Assembly: GCF_000813325.1 (NCBI RefSeq)
Contig: NZ_BBQE01000006.1
From: Sulfurospirillum cavolei
GTDB lineage: Bacteria > Campylobacterota > Campylobacteria > Campylobacterales > Sulfurospirillaceae
Strand: one strand, 5' to 3'
DNA: 64,000 nucleotides
Below are positions 35,152-43,921 of the stretch, piece by piece. Numbering within the stretch: the first letter of the stretch is position 1; each line of letters begins with the position of its first letter. Under the pieces are notes generated by a model, which did not search any database, was not told the origin of the DNA, and saw only the letters and a program-made list of their open reading frames with translations. Position numbers and translations under genes: made by a program.

Positions 35152-36831
35152 TTACATGTAAGGCATTGATTCCGCTTCGGGAACGCTGGGTAATTTGATC
35201 GTGAACAGGGCTCCCGATTCGGTATTTTTGACCGTAATAATGCCGCCCATATTATTTTCGATGATCATCTTCGTCATGTAAAGTCCGATGCCCGTTCCCT
35301 GTTTTGCGTACTTGGTGGTGAAGTAAGGCTCGAAAATACGCTCCATATGCTCTTTGGCGATGCCGCCGCCGTTATCTTCGATGACGATCAAAATATACTT
35401 ATACCCTTTTTTGAGGTAAAGGCGAATAAACGGATTGCCGATCTCTCGCTCGCTTAAGACGTCTTTGGCGTTGGAGAGAATGTTTAAAAGTGCTTGCGCA
35501 AACTCGTTGGGGTAGCCGAGCACTTCCATCTTTTCGGAAATATCGAACGAAAACTCGATCCCGTGATAGCGCAAAGATGCTTGCAAGATAGCGATGGCGC
35601 GTTCACACGCTTCGCTGATTTCAAACACCTCTTTTTCTTTCGAAGGTTTAAAGAAATTTTGAAAATCGCTGATCGTACCCGACATAAACGCATTGATTTT
35701 CATACACCGCTGAATGCTCTCAAGCAAATACCCCTCATCCAAATCGTGAAACTCGTGTTTGACTTGAAGGTTGATCAAAAGCGCGCTGAGTTCGCCTAAA
35801 GGTTGTCGCCATTGATGTGCGATATTGCCGATCATTTCGCCCATACTCGCAAGTTTGCTTTGTTGAATCAAAAGCTTTTCCTGCTCCGTACGTTTGAGAA
35901 TCTCTTCGTTAATTTTCGATTCTAAATTGTCGATCATCGCGTTGATAACGTCTTTAAGCAGACGCAACTCTTGCGCTTGTGCCGTCGAATGAAGGCGCGA
36001 AGAGAGTTTGCCGAGCTTAAGATCGTTGACCACGCTAATCGCGTCTTCGATAAAGAGCGTATCTTGGATGATCGTTGCCGAAGCTTTGGAGATGCTTTGA
36101 TTGAGCAGTTTTGCCATATCCTCAAGTTCGTCGCGACTGTGAAGCTCGATGGGTTTAGGTTGCGTCGTTTTGGTTTGCAAATAACCGAAAAACTCTTTGA
36201 GTCCCTCTTGCAATTTTAAGATCGAAGAGACGATATGGCTGGAGAGTAAATAGCCCGCGACGAACACCAATGCCGAAAGCAGAAGCACCAAAACGATCAA
36301 TTCGTACTTCAGCGCACGCGCACCGGTTTGAATATCCGAAAAATTGTGTTTGGTTTGCATAATCGCATCGTGTTGAAGGGACTTAAGACGATTTAAAAGT
36401 GCCGTATAGTTTTCCCGCTCGATGGAAGTGACATGTACAAATGCCGCCTCTTCAAAACGCGCTTCCAGATAACCGCACGTCTTTTGAACGCTGTTTGAAT
36501 ACGCTTTCCATGCGCTGTAGGTTTGGGGATCCAACTTTGCGAAATTCTCTTCCAAACGTGCACGCCGGTCGATAATGTCCGCCTCGATATTTTTTCGGTA
36601 ATCCTCATTGGGCGACATCACCAACGAGAGGCTCATTTCGCGCAAAGCGTTGGTCGGCTCGATGTAGTTTTCCTGCAAATGCTGCGTGCTTTGAGAATTC
36701 TCGAAAATCGTCGTCGCATTACGGATATTCTCTTTCGAGAGGCTAAACGCTCGTTCCGCCAAAATCAGCATACCGATAAACGAGAAACTAAAGAGCAGTA
36801 AAAGTTTGTATTTGATAGGGATTTTTTTCAT
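35152..36831 (-). CDS. Sensor histidine kinase
   Basis: A 559-residue membrane kinase. Two membrane helices (about 8-26 and 178-198) flank a helical periplasmic region. A HAMP-like linker and coiled coil follow; then the H-box NIAHQWRQPLGELSALL (phosphorylated His) and an HATPase_c domain with N-box LLNILSNAKDVL, G1 IEDNGGGI and G2 GTGIGLYMTKMII. It overlaps the binding-protein gene by 4 bp, forming a three-gene unit with the response regulator. The stop codon is provided by a TTACATGTAA repeat (last residues PYM). Confidence 0.9.
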   Translation of the reverse strand: MKKIPIKYKLLLLFSFSFIGMLILAERAFSLSKENIRNATTIFENSQSTQHLQENYIEPTNALREMSLSLVMSPNEDYRKNIEADIIDRRARLEENFAKLDPQTYSAWKAYSNSVQKTCGYLEARFEEAAFVHVTSIERENYTALLNRLKSLQHDAIMQTKHNFSDIQTGARALKYELIVLVLLLSALVFVAGYLLSSHIVSSILKLQEGLKEFFGYLQTKTTQPKPIELHSRDELEDMAKLLNQSISKASATIIQDTLFIEDAISVVNDLKLGKLSSRLHSTAQAQELRLLKDVINAMIDNLESKINEEILKRTEQEKLLIQQSKLASMGEMIGNIAHQWRQPLGELSALLINLQVKHEFHDLDEGYLLESIQRCMKINAFMSGTISDFQNFFKPSKEKEVFEISEACERAIAILQASLRYHGIEFSFDISEKMEVLGYPNEFAQALLNILSNAKDVLSEREIGNPFIRLYLKKGYKYILIVIEDNGGGIAKEHMERIFEPYFTTKYAKQGTGIGLYMTKMIIENNMGGIITVKNTESGALFTIKLPSVPEAESMPYM

Positions 36832-38423
36832 GGGAACCGCTTGGGAATTACAGGTTTTTGAAGTTCTTCCGGATACGCTTTATCGCCTCTTACAGACCAA
36901 TGCCGATCGGTAATTTTCGCTTTCCAAAACGGCTGCATTCCGATGCCGAGCGGCTCAAATACCAGTTCTTTGTTCATAGCAAAAACGGCATTGGGAATCG
37001 GGACAAACAACATATACGCCTCCTCGCGCGCGCGATCTTGAATCTTTTGAACTAATGTGTGAAACAACGCATCGTCTTGTTCCAGTCCGAAAAACGTTTC
37101 GATAGAACTTTTCATCAAAGCGTCGTGTCGCACGAAACTCCACGGATTGTTCTCTTGATAGCGAATAAACACCGGCCACGGATGCCTGCCGTACCAATCT
37201 TGGGTATTTTGAATCAAAATATCCCACTCTTGCGTATCGCGATGATTTTTTTGCGCCAAATCGTAAATCTCTTTTTCGCTCGTCGTAACACGGTAACGAA
37301 GCTTCACGCCGTACATTGAAAGCTGATATTCGATGCCTTTCCATAAAAAAAGCAACGAGTCTTGCGTGGCGACGTTTAGCTCCAACCCTTTTAAAATATG
37401 CTCCAAGGCTTTGGGTTCAAAAGGGCACGTTCCGTCTTTGAACGCGGCGGGGTTGAGCCTGCCCTCTTTTTTATAGGTAAAGTCGAGTAAACTTTGCTGG
37501 TTGAGCGCGCAATTGAGTGCTTGGCGCACCTCTTTACGCGCTACGGGCGAAGCGGTTTTGGCTAAATTAAAATAGATCGTAAAATTATGCGTTGAGGGCA
37601 TGGAAACCAACTTGGCATAGGGAGAGAGCATGGTTTCGATCTTTTTATTGAAAGGAATTTGCATAAAATCAAGCCCGCCGTCTTCGTATAAAGCTAAACG
37701 TAACGCTTCGGCGGTTGAGAGTTCCGTGTAAAACGTAATGGTTTCGATGCAAGGATACTGTTTTTCCCAATAATAAGGATTGGCTTTGAGAATCGCTTTG
37801 GGCGTTTGTTTGCGCCCCGTAATCATTCCCTCGGTTAAAATATACGGTCCTAAACCGTAAGGCCCCGATGCTTTGATGTTCGCACCCGTCTCCGCACCTT
37901 TCCAACCGAACGTCTTCAAGTACGCTTCGGAATAGATGTAAATACGCGCAAGATCACGGTAAAGCATACCGTAGGGTTGAGACAGATGCAAACGAATCGT
38001 ATAGTCGGAAATTTTTTCGACGCTTTTAAGGGAACGGTGAATGTTGGTGTAGTTAAACGGCTGTTTCAGAAAGTAGCGAAAATTGTGCATGACCGAGTCG
38101 GCGTTAAAGGGCGTACCGTCTTGAAAACGAACGCCCCTGCGCAGTTCGAATTCATACAAAAGCGGCGAGAGTTTGGTACTCTTGGTCGCTAAAGCGTACT
38201 CCCACCCTTGATCGTTTTCCGCCAAGCGCACCAAGCCTTCATTCACCAAACGCGAAACATAGTTATACGGCATCGAAGGTAAAAAAACCTTGATATGCGA
38301 ACGCGGATCTCTTACATGTAAGGCGTGCCGCTCGCTCGTATCTTCAACGTAAGGTTCCTCTTGCGCCGCAAAAATGCCGCAATGAAGGCTTAAAAGAAGT
38401 AAGCAAACAAGCTTATACCTCAA
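36828..38423 (-). CDS. Periplasmic binding protein of the oligopeptide/nickel type, part of a signalling operon
   Basis: A 531-residue SBP_bac_5 protein with a signal peptide (MRYKLVCLLLLSLHCGIFAA). Hallmarks: LVNEGLVRLAENDQGWEYALATK, YEFELRRGVRFQDGTPFNADSVMHNF and KANPYYWEKQYPCIETI. No ABC permease or ATPase gene is near. Instead it overlaps the response regulator (11 bp) and the histidine kinase (4 bp), so it most likely presents a ligand to the kinase. The ligand cannot be read from the sequence. Contains a TTACATGTAA copy read as LHV near residue 36. Confidence 0.85.
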   Translation of the reverse strand: MRYKLVCLLLLSLHCGIFAAQEEPYVEDTSERHALHVRDPRSHIKVFLPSMPYNYVSRLVNEGLVRLAENDQGWEYALATKSTKLSPLLYEFELRRGVRFQDGTPFNADSVMHNFRYFLKQPFNYTNIHRSLKSVEKISDYTIRLHLSQPYGMLYRDLARIYIYSEAYLKTFGWKGAETGANIKASGPYGLGPYILTEGMITGRKQTPKAILKANPYYWEKQYPCIETITFYTELSTAEALRLALYEDGGLDFMQIPFNKKIETMLSPYAKLVSMPSTHNFTIYFNLAKTASPVARKEVRQALNCALNQQSLLDFTYKKEGRLNPAAFKDGTCPFEPKALEHILKGLELNVATQDSLLFLWKGIEYQLSMYGVKLRYRVTTSEKEIYDLAQKNHRDTQEWDILIQNTQDWYGRHPWPVFIRYQENNPWSFVRHDALMKSSIETFFGLEQDDALFHTLVQKIQDRAREEAYMLFVPIPNAVFAMNKELVFEPLGIGMQPFWKAKITDRHWSVRGDKAYPEELQKPVIPKRFP

Positions 38424-39099
38424 AGCTGTACCCCGTTTGCGAATGGTTTTTAATCGAACTGTTCGGAAGTTTTTTTCGCAAAGACTTAACCAAAGTCCGA
38501 AGGGCGGCGATGCTCATAAACTCCTCTTTCCAGACGTTGAGTTCGATCTCTTCGTAACTGACGATCATCCCCTTTTTACGCAATAAAAGCTCCAAAAAAT
38601 CGGACTCCTTGTGCGTCAACTCGGTCTCTTTGCCTCCCTCGTGTAAAATCCGTCTGTTTTTAAAATCAAATTTACAGTTTTTGCATTCAAGGAACAACGA
38701 ACGTCCCGATTCGATCTCGCTGACGCAAAGCCTCAAACCGCTTAAAAGTTCGTTGAGCGCGATGGGTTTAATCAGGTATTTTTCGATCTTAAGCTCGATC
38801 GCGCTGAGCAGGTACTCTTTGTCGGTATGCGCGGTAATCATTAAAATGGGTGTTTTTTTATCGTTTTTACGTATCTCTTTAACCATATCGAGCCCGTCTT
38901 TTCGGGGCATTCGAAGATCGGTTAAAATAATGTCGGGACGTTGCTCGTAGTAGATGTCGAGGGCTTCTTCGCCATCACGCGCCTCAAGAACCTCTTTGAG
39001 ATAATACGCCAACGTATTGGCCATGGGTTTTCGAATTCCCTCTTCGTCTTCGGCATACAAAAGCTTCAAAGATTTGAGTTTTTCCAACCAAAGTTCCAT
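38413..39099 (-). CDS. OmpR-family response regulator
   Basis: 228 residues from the ATG at 39099, six bases after AAGGA; a TTG at 39105 is possible but worse. Receiver domain: LLYAEDEEGI (acidic pocket), IILTDLRMPRKDG (phospho-Asp), ITAHT and KYLIKPI (Lys). C-terminal winged helix: LTHKESDFLELLLRKKG, ALRTLVKSLRKKLP, TGYSFEV. First gene of the regulator-binding protein-kinase unit and immediately downstream of the cytochrome gene of the TorA-like reductase. Confidence 0.92.
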   Translation of the reverse strand: MELWLEKLKSLKLLYAEDEEGIRKPMANTLAYYLKEVLEARDGEEALDIYYEQRPDIILTDLRMPRKDGLDMVKEIRKNDKKTPILMITAHTDKEYLLSAIELKIEKYLIKPIALNELLSGLRLCVSEIESGRSLFLECKNCKFDFKNRRILHEGGKETELTHKESDFLELLLRKKGMIVSYEEIELNVWKEEFMSIAALRTLVKSLRKKLPNSSIKNHSQTGYSFEV

Positions 39100-39199
39100 C
39101 GACAATCCTTTGAAATGAGCTTACATGTAACAATTTTAGCCAAGTTTATCTTTGGATGCTATGAGCTTCCTCCGCCCCGAAGAGCGAAGGAAACGCGTG

Positions 39200-39760
39200 T
39201 TACTTATAGTTTTGCAGGTACTTCATAATCGAATATTTTTCATCTTTGGAAAGTGCGGCTTGTTCGCCCATCGCATCCAAAATACTCGGCCACACGTTGG
39301 CGTCAAACTCGCTTTCGGCATGCAGAGCGTGACATGTACCGCATTTGGCACCGAAAAGCTCTTTTCCCGCTTTCAAAATGCTCCCTTTGTCTTTACCCAA
39401 AGCACTGCTAGCGACAAAACCTTTCATCGAGACGTTGAGCCAAACCGTACCGTACTCGTCCGTTTTTTCGCCGATAACTTTGAGCGCACCGGCGTTGGCG
39501 ACTTCCAAGCCCACAATCAGCACTCCCGCTTTTTCATACACGACGGCACTGTCTTTAGGCTGATAACCGCTAAATTCGACTTCGGTGTACTCGCCGCTTT
39601 TGGAAAGCTCTTTGACTTCGGAAGAGACGATTAACTCGCCTATCGCCTCTTTGGCACTGGCATCGGAAAACAGAGGGCTATTTTTGCTCATAAACGACCC
39701 ACCTGCTCCCAAAAGGAACGAGGCGAGGCATAAGGTTAACGTTATCGTTTTGACGAACAT
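39200..39760 (-). CDS. Monoheme c-type cytochrome, electron donor to the TorA-like reductase
   Basis: A 186-residue exported protein (signal peptide about residues 1-20, LTLCLASFLLGAGG). The only heme site is CGTCHALH near residue 140. A Met for the sixth ligand may lie near IMKYL. The middle half (EYTEVEFSGYQPKDSAVVYEK) is a non-heme beta domain. It starts 3 bp after the molybdoenzyme gene, as in the Campylobacter jejuni Cj0264c/Cj0265c pair, and should pass electrons to it in the periplasm. Confidence 0.85.
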   Translation of the reverse strand: MFVKTITLTLCLASFLLGAGGSFMSKNSPLFSDASAKEAIGELIVSSEVKELSKSGEYTEVEFSGYQPKDSAVVYEKAGVLIVGLEVANAGALKVIGEKTDEYGTVWLNVSMKGFVASSALGKDKGSILKAGKELFGAKCGTCHALHAESEFDANVWPSILDAMGEQAALSKDEKYSIMKYLQNYK

Positions 39761-39763
39761 TCT

Positions 39764-42313
39764 CTACGCTCCTTTAATGCTCGGGGCTTTAAAGATACCG
39801 ATGGCAGGTGACTCCCCTTTGAATTTTTCAATCTCCACAAGCGCTGTGGCTTGATTGCCTTGGGCAAGTTCTGAGGTTGGAACATCGGCGATCAACACGT
39901 TGACATCGCCATGCACACACAATGAACCAATTTTGCCGGGCTCTTTAGGATCGTACCAGCCGCCCTCTTGCATTCGCACAACACCTTCCATGACCGCTTC
40001 GGTTACGACAGCACCGCCGAGCACTTGTCCACGTTTGTTAAAGATGCGCACAACATCGCCATTTTGAATACCTCGTTTAGCGGCATCTTTAGGATGCATC
40101 CAGATAGGCTCTCTGCCTTGAACCTCTTCAAGATCACGCAACCATGTGTTGTTGAGCTGTGAGTGAAGGCGGTATTTGGGGTGCGGAGAGACCAGATTGA
40201 GCGGGAACTCTTTTGCCGTGGAACTGCCGAGCCACTCCATCGGCTCAAACCATGTCGGATGTCCTTTACACTCTTTGTACCCGAATCCCGCAATTTTTTT
40301 CGAGAAAATTTCGATCTTACCCGAAGGGGTTCCCAAACGATGCGTTACGGGATTGTCTCTAAAGGTTTTGTACTTGATGAAATTTTTAGCCGCTTCGGGT
40401 GTCTCAAACTTCACAAAGCCTTTTTCCCAAAATGCTTCAAACGTAGGCATCGCGACACCCGATTTTTTCGCTTTGTTGAAAGACTCTTCGTAGAAGGATT
40501 TGATCCACTCCATCTTACTTTTACCCTCGGTAAACGCCAACACTTCAGCGGCACTAAAACGTCTTAGGATGTTCACAAAAATGTCAAAATCATCCATCGC
40601 TTCACCGACAGGTTCGACCGCTTTTTTCATCGCAAAAATGTAGCTGTTGGTGTGCGATTTGGTGATGTCATTGCGCTCTTGCTCCGTTGTTGCAGGAAGG
40701 ACGATGTCTGCCATACGCGCTGTTGCTGTCCAGAAGCACTCATTGACGACAAAGGTCTCAAATTTTTGCCACGCTTTGATCATACGGTTACGATCTTGGT
40801 GATGATGGAAAGGATTTCCGCCCGCCCAATACGCCATTTTCAAATCGGGATAAGTCAGTTTTTTACCGTCAAACAAGATCTCACGACCGGGATTTTCCAA
40901 ACATTCAACGATGCGTGAAACGGGAATCACGGGAATTTTACGTTGTTTCCAAGGCCCGTCCACTTTGGAGTTGACGCTAATGCCCGTAAGTCCGGGAGAG
41001 GCAGCAGGCGCATCCGCACCAGCAGCCGTTCCTTGGCTACCGTTGCCCATTTTAACATCGCTTAAAGGATTGCCCGTCGCCGCCGCAGGAGCCGGCACAC
41101 CGCCGTCTGAGTAGTGATACGCGCATCCGAACCCTCCGCCGGGAAGTCCGATCTGCCCGATCATACTCGCAAGCGTGATCAGCATCCAGTGCGGTTGCTC
41201 CCCATGGTGTGCTCTTTGGAATCCCCAACCGCCCATCAGCATCGTACGTTTGGAAACAAACTCTTTGGCTAGCATCTTAATCACTTTGGCATCTACGCCG
41301 CAGATTTTAGCCGCCCATTCGGGTGTTTTAGGAGTTTTATCTTCACCCTCACCCAAAAGATAAGCTTTAAACTCCGCAAAACCGCTGGTGTATTTTTCCA
41401 CAAACTCTTTGGCATAAAGGTTTTCACTGTACAGATAGTGCGCCATACCGAGCATCATCGCAACGTCGGTCGTTGGGCGTACTTGAATGTGCTCTGCTCC
41501 AAAATAGACCGCGGTGTTGTTATAAACCGGATCGATGCAGTAGAACTTGATACCGCGCTTTTTCGCTTCGGCTTTGAGCTGTTTCATGTAGTCGTAGGAT
41601 TGATGATCGGGCACACCCCACGCGATTTGATTAGTATTGATCGGATCGCTGCTCCAAAAAACGATACATTCAGAGTTGGCAATCAAGTTTGGATACGCCG
41701 TTTGTTGGTTACTCGACTCATCGCCGCCTGTAATATACGGAGTGATTGCACGAATCGCATGAGTCGAGTAGGTCAGTGTACGTGATGTGTAACCACCTGC
41801 AACACCGAGCATTCTGCCTAAAAGCGCTTGAGGGTTATTGAGACTTCCGACGCAAAACCAACCGTAACTTCCGCCGTACACCGCATCCGGTCCATAATTT
41901 TTATAGACGCGTTTGAGCTCATCGGCGATCAAATCAAAGGCTTTTTCCCATGAAACACGGACATATTTGTCTGAACCGCGTTTGCTTTTATCGCTTTTGT
42001 AACCGTTTTTCAAATACCCTTCGCGAACGCACGGATATAAAATTCGATCTTGTGCATAGGTACGTGCCGGAAGTCCTTGAATTAAGCTCGTCGGATAACG
42101 ATCTTCCGCAAACGCTTCCACACTTTCAAAGCGAGAGTTGCGCACTTTGGTCGTTACCGCACCAAAGTGTGAAGCACTCACACCGTCAACGCCGTCTTGC
42201 AAAATCGAATCGCCGACTAAGGGAATCGCTTCGGCGTTCACCGTAGCAACCATCGCGCCTGCCGCCGCACCGCTTGCTTTTAAAAACGATCTTCTGTCCA
42301 TCTTCTTTGTCAT
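39764..42313 (-). CDS. TorA-like TMAO/S-oxide reductase, molybdopterin catalytic subunit
   Basis: 849 residues from the ATG at 42313, which has AAGGAG 8 bp upstream; the longer ORF start at 42346 has none. A Tat signal peptide starts MTKKMDRRSFLKASGAAAGA. The DMSO-reductase-family core follows: GGSYGWFCVGSLNNPQALL (Ser ligand region of the TorA/BisC/DorA type), TGGDESSNQQTAYPN, WAGGNPFHHHQDRNRM and the C-terminal dinucleotide-binding domain. No 4Fe-4S motif is seen at the N-terminus, as for this subgroup. It reduces TMAO, DMSO or other N-/S-oxides; the exact substrate is uncertain. Confidence 0.88.
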   Translation of the reverse strand: MTKKMDRRSFLKASGAAAGAMVATVNAEAIPLVGDSILQDGVDGVSASHFGAVTTKVRNSRFESVEAFAEDRYPTSLIQGLPARTYAQDRILYPCVREGYLKNGYKSDKSKRGSDKYVRVSWEKAFDLIADELKRVYKNYGPDAVYGGSYGWFCVGSLNNPQALLGRMLGVAGGYTSRTLTYSTHAIRAITPYITGGDESSNQQTAYPNLIANSECIVFWSSDPINTNQIAWGVPDHQSYDYMKQLKAEAKKRGIKFYCIDPVYNNTAVYFGAEHIQVRPTTDVAMMLGMAHYLYSENLYAKEFVEKYTSGFAEFKAYLLGEGEDKTPKTPEWAAKICGVDAKVIKMLAKEFVSKRTMLMGGWGFQRAHHGEQPHWMLITLASMIGQIGLPGGGFGCAYHYSDGGVPAPAAATGNPLSDVKMGNGSQGTAAGADAPAASPGLTGISVNSKVDGPWKQRKIPVIPVSRIVECLENPGREILFDGKKLTYPDLKMAYWAGGNPFHHHQDRNRMIKAWQKFETFVVNECFWTATARMADIVLPATTEQERNDITKSHTNSYIFAMKKAVEPVGEAMDDFDIFVNILRRFSAAEVLAFTEGKSKMEWIKSFYEESFNKAKKSGVAMPTFEAFWEKGFVKFETPEAAKNFIKYKTFRDNPVTHRLGTPSGKIEIFSKKIAGFGYKECKGHPTWFEPMEWLGSSTAKEFPLNLVSPHPKYRLHSQLNNTWLRDLEEVQGREPIWMHPKDAAKRGIQNGDVVRIFNKRGQVLGGAVVTEAVMEGVVRMQEGGWYDPKEPGKIGSLCVHGDVNVLIADVPTSELAQGNQATALVEIEKFKGESPAIGIFKAPSIKGA

Positions 42314-42343
42314 TGTCTGCTCCTTGAATTGAACGATTTGAGC

Positions 42344-42359
42344 CATACGAAAACGTATG
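42344..42359. promoter_or_regulatory. Inverted repeat CATACGAAAACGTATG upstream of the TorA-like gene
   Basis: A perfect 6-bp inverted repeat with a 4-A spacer, 31 bp before the start codon. Its position suits an operator, perhaps for the nearby response regulator. Both the binding protein and the effect are unknown. Confidence 0.45.
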
Positions 42360-42501
42360 AATCTTAAGTAAAAGTTACGTTTAGAATGTAATTTTTACTT
42401 TTATAGATGAAGCTTAACGAAAAAAAAAATGAGGAATTAATGAGTGTTGAGAAGCGTTCAAAAGAGCGAAAATCTATCGCAAAAAACCTTACATGTCAGC
42501 T

Positions 42502-43773
42502 CTAATATCCTAGACTCAATGCATAGAGAATCATACCTTCGCATTGTAAAAAAGCCTTGACTTCGTCGTCGTAATAAGCACCGATACCGCTGCACCCGAA
42601 CCCTAAATACGTAGCGATCAGGTACAACCGATGTCCGATGATACCCGCTTTTTGCATCATTGCTTGGTAGTTTTGCGCATCTCCTCCTACGATAAAAAAC
42701 GTCACGCCGCTCTCTTCGCCGAGGGCTTGTTCCAAGCACAAATAGCCCGCATACTTTGAAAAATCGCCTTTTTGCACGTATTTTCCTTCCCGCCAAATAC
42801 CCTGCTCCATGCCGTTCACGCGGTTAATAACCGCATAAAGATCGACCCTCACGTCACAATCGCTGGGAATCGGCTCCGTTACAAAACGTATCGTTTCGAA
42901 AAATTGCTCTTTGGAAAGAGGTTTTTGAGTAAAGTCGCGAATAGAGCGACGCTTCCAAATGGCTTCTTCCCAACGTTCGCGATCGAACGCAAACGCGGGC
43001 ATAGCATGTTGTTCTTCTTCCGCTTGAAGCGTACATGTCCTCCGGTACGCCTCTTCGATACGAAGATCGGCTTCAAACCGTCCCGTTCCCTCCACCCGCA
43101 TCAGGCGCAACGCCGCTATCTGAGGACTCAATACTTCGTCCTCTTCTCCGACAATCACGCTCGAGAGAAAAAACTCTTCGTTTTCAAAAGCAAAAAGCGT
43201 GTTCAAACGGCTTCTATCCAAGCGATAACAGGCGCAATAATCGCGCTTGAAAAGCAAACACGAAGCTTCCAACGTGCCTATCATATGCCCCGTATCGAGT
43301 AAGCAGTAACGAAACGCACGCGTTTGATACTTCCATGACGAGCGATAGTACAGTGCCGAAAACAAGAAGACGAAGCCTTTGATTTTTTTCACATGTAAAA
43401 AGGTCTCGACGCCTTCGTTCTCGTTTAAATCGCCTAAACGTACCAACGCGTTTTCCAAAGCGCACAGATGGTAAATTCCGTCTTCCAATCCCTCGACCGC
43501 ACGAATTTGCACATACGTTTCCGTCGGATACAAAGCTCCGGCACTCGGATTGGTACGCAAAGCATACGTAACGCCCGGATAGCTTTTTTGCGCCGTAATA
43601 CCGCCGATAAGCATCAAAAAGCGATGCGAAGGTACTTTCGCATCAAGCATGATGCGAGGAAAGCTTTCAGGGTAAGTTTTAAACGGTTTGGGCGGATTGT
43701 CCCAGTCGATACGATGCGACTTCATTCGCACCGAGCGGTACGTGTGGGCAGTTTGATCATGGTAGCTTGACAT
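42502..43773 (-). CDS. SagB-type tandem nitroreductase-family oxidoreductase
   Basis: A 423-residue FMN-type protein with two nitroreductase-like halves. The N-terminal half has LRTNPSAGALYPTETYVQIR and YCLLDTGHMIGTLEASC; the C-terminal half has WKRRSIRDFTQKPLSKEQF and AGIIGHRLYLIATYLGFGCSGIGAYYDDEV. This tandem SagB architecture is known from azoline oxidases of peptide natural products and from stand-alone proteins. No cyclodehydratase or precursor-peptide gene is near. Role unknown; likely cytoplasmic. Confidence 0.75.
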   Translation of the reverse strand: MSSYHDQTAHTYRSVRMKSHRIDWDNPPKPFKTYPESFPRIMLDAKVPSHRFLMLIGGITAQKSYPGVTYALRTNPSAGALYPTETYVQIRAVEGLEDGIYHLCALENALVRLGDLNENEGVETFLHVKKIKGFVFLFSALYYRSSWKYQTRAFRYCLLDTGHMIGTLEASCLLFKRDYCACYRLDRSRLNTLFAFENEEFFLSSVIVGEEDEVLSPQIAALRLMRVEGTGRFEADLRIEEAYRRTCTLQAEEEQHAMPAFAFDRERWEEAIWKRRSIRDFTQKPLSKEQFFETIRFVTEPIPSDCDVRVDLYAVINRVNGMEQGIWREGKYVQKGDFSKYAGYLCLEQALGEESGVTFFIVGGDAQNYQAMMQKAGIIGHRLYLIATYLGFGCSGIGAYYDDEVKAFLQCEGMILYALSLGY

Positions 43774-43884
43774 GTGTGCTCCTTTAGCGTATGCTATCTT
43801 TTCATCGCTACTAAAAGCTTTACATGTCAGGATTAATCACGTCTTGAAAGTATCATTGTCAAAAAGAGGCGTACGCAAGACAAA

Positions 43885-43905
43885 GGGGCGGTTTGAAACC
43901 GCCTC
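43885..43905 (-). terminator. Terminator of the porin gene
   Basis: GGCGGTTT (43887-43894) and AAACCGCC (43896-43903) form a GC-rich stem 17 bp after the porin stop, followed on the minus strand by CCTTTG. Short T-run, so moderately sure. Confidence 0.6.
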
Positions 43906-43921
43906 TTCTCAAACCGTCGGA

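Noticed and set aside
36828..38423. Component of a peptide or nickel ABC transporter
   Set aside because: No permease or ATPase gene is near; the gene overlaps a response regulator and a kinase gene, so a sensing role fits better.
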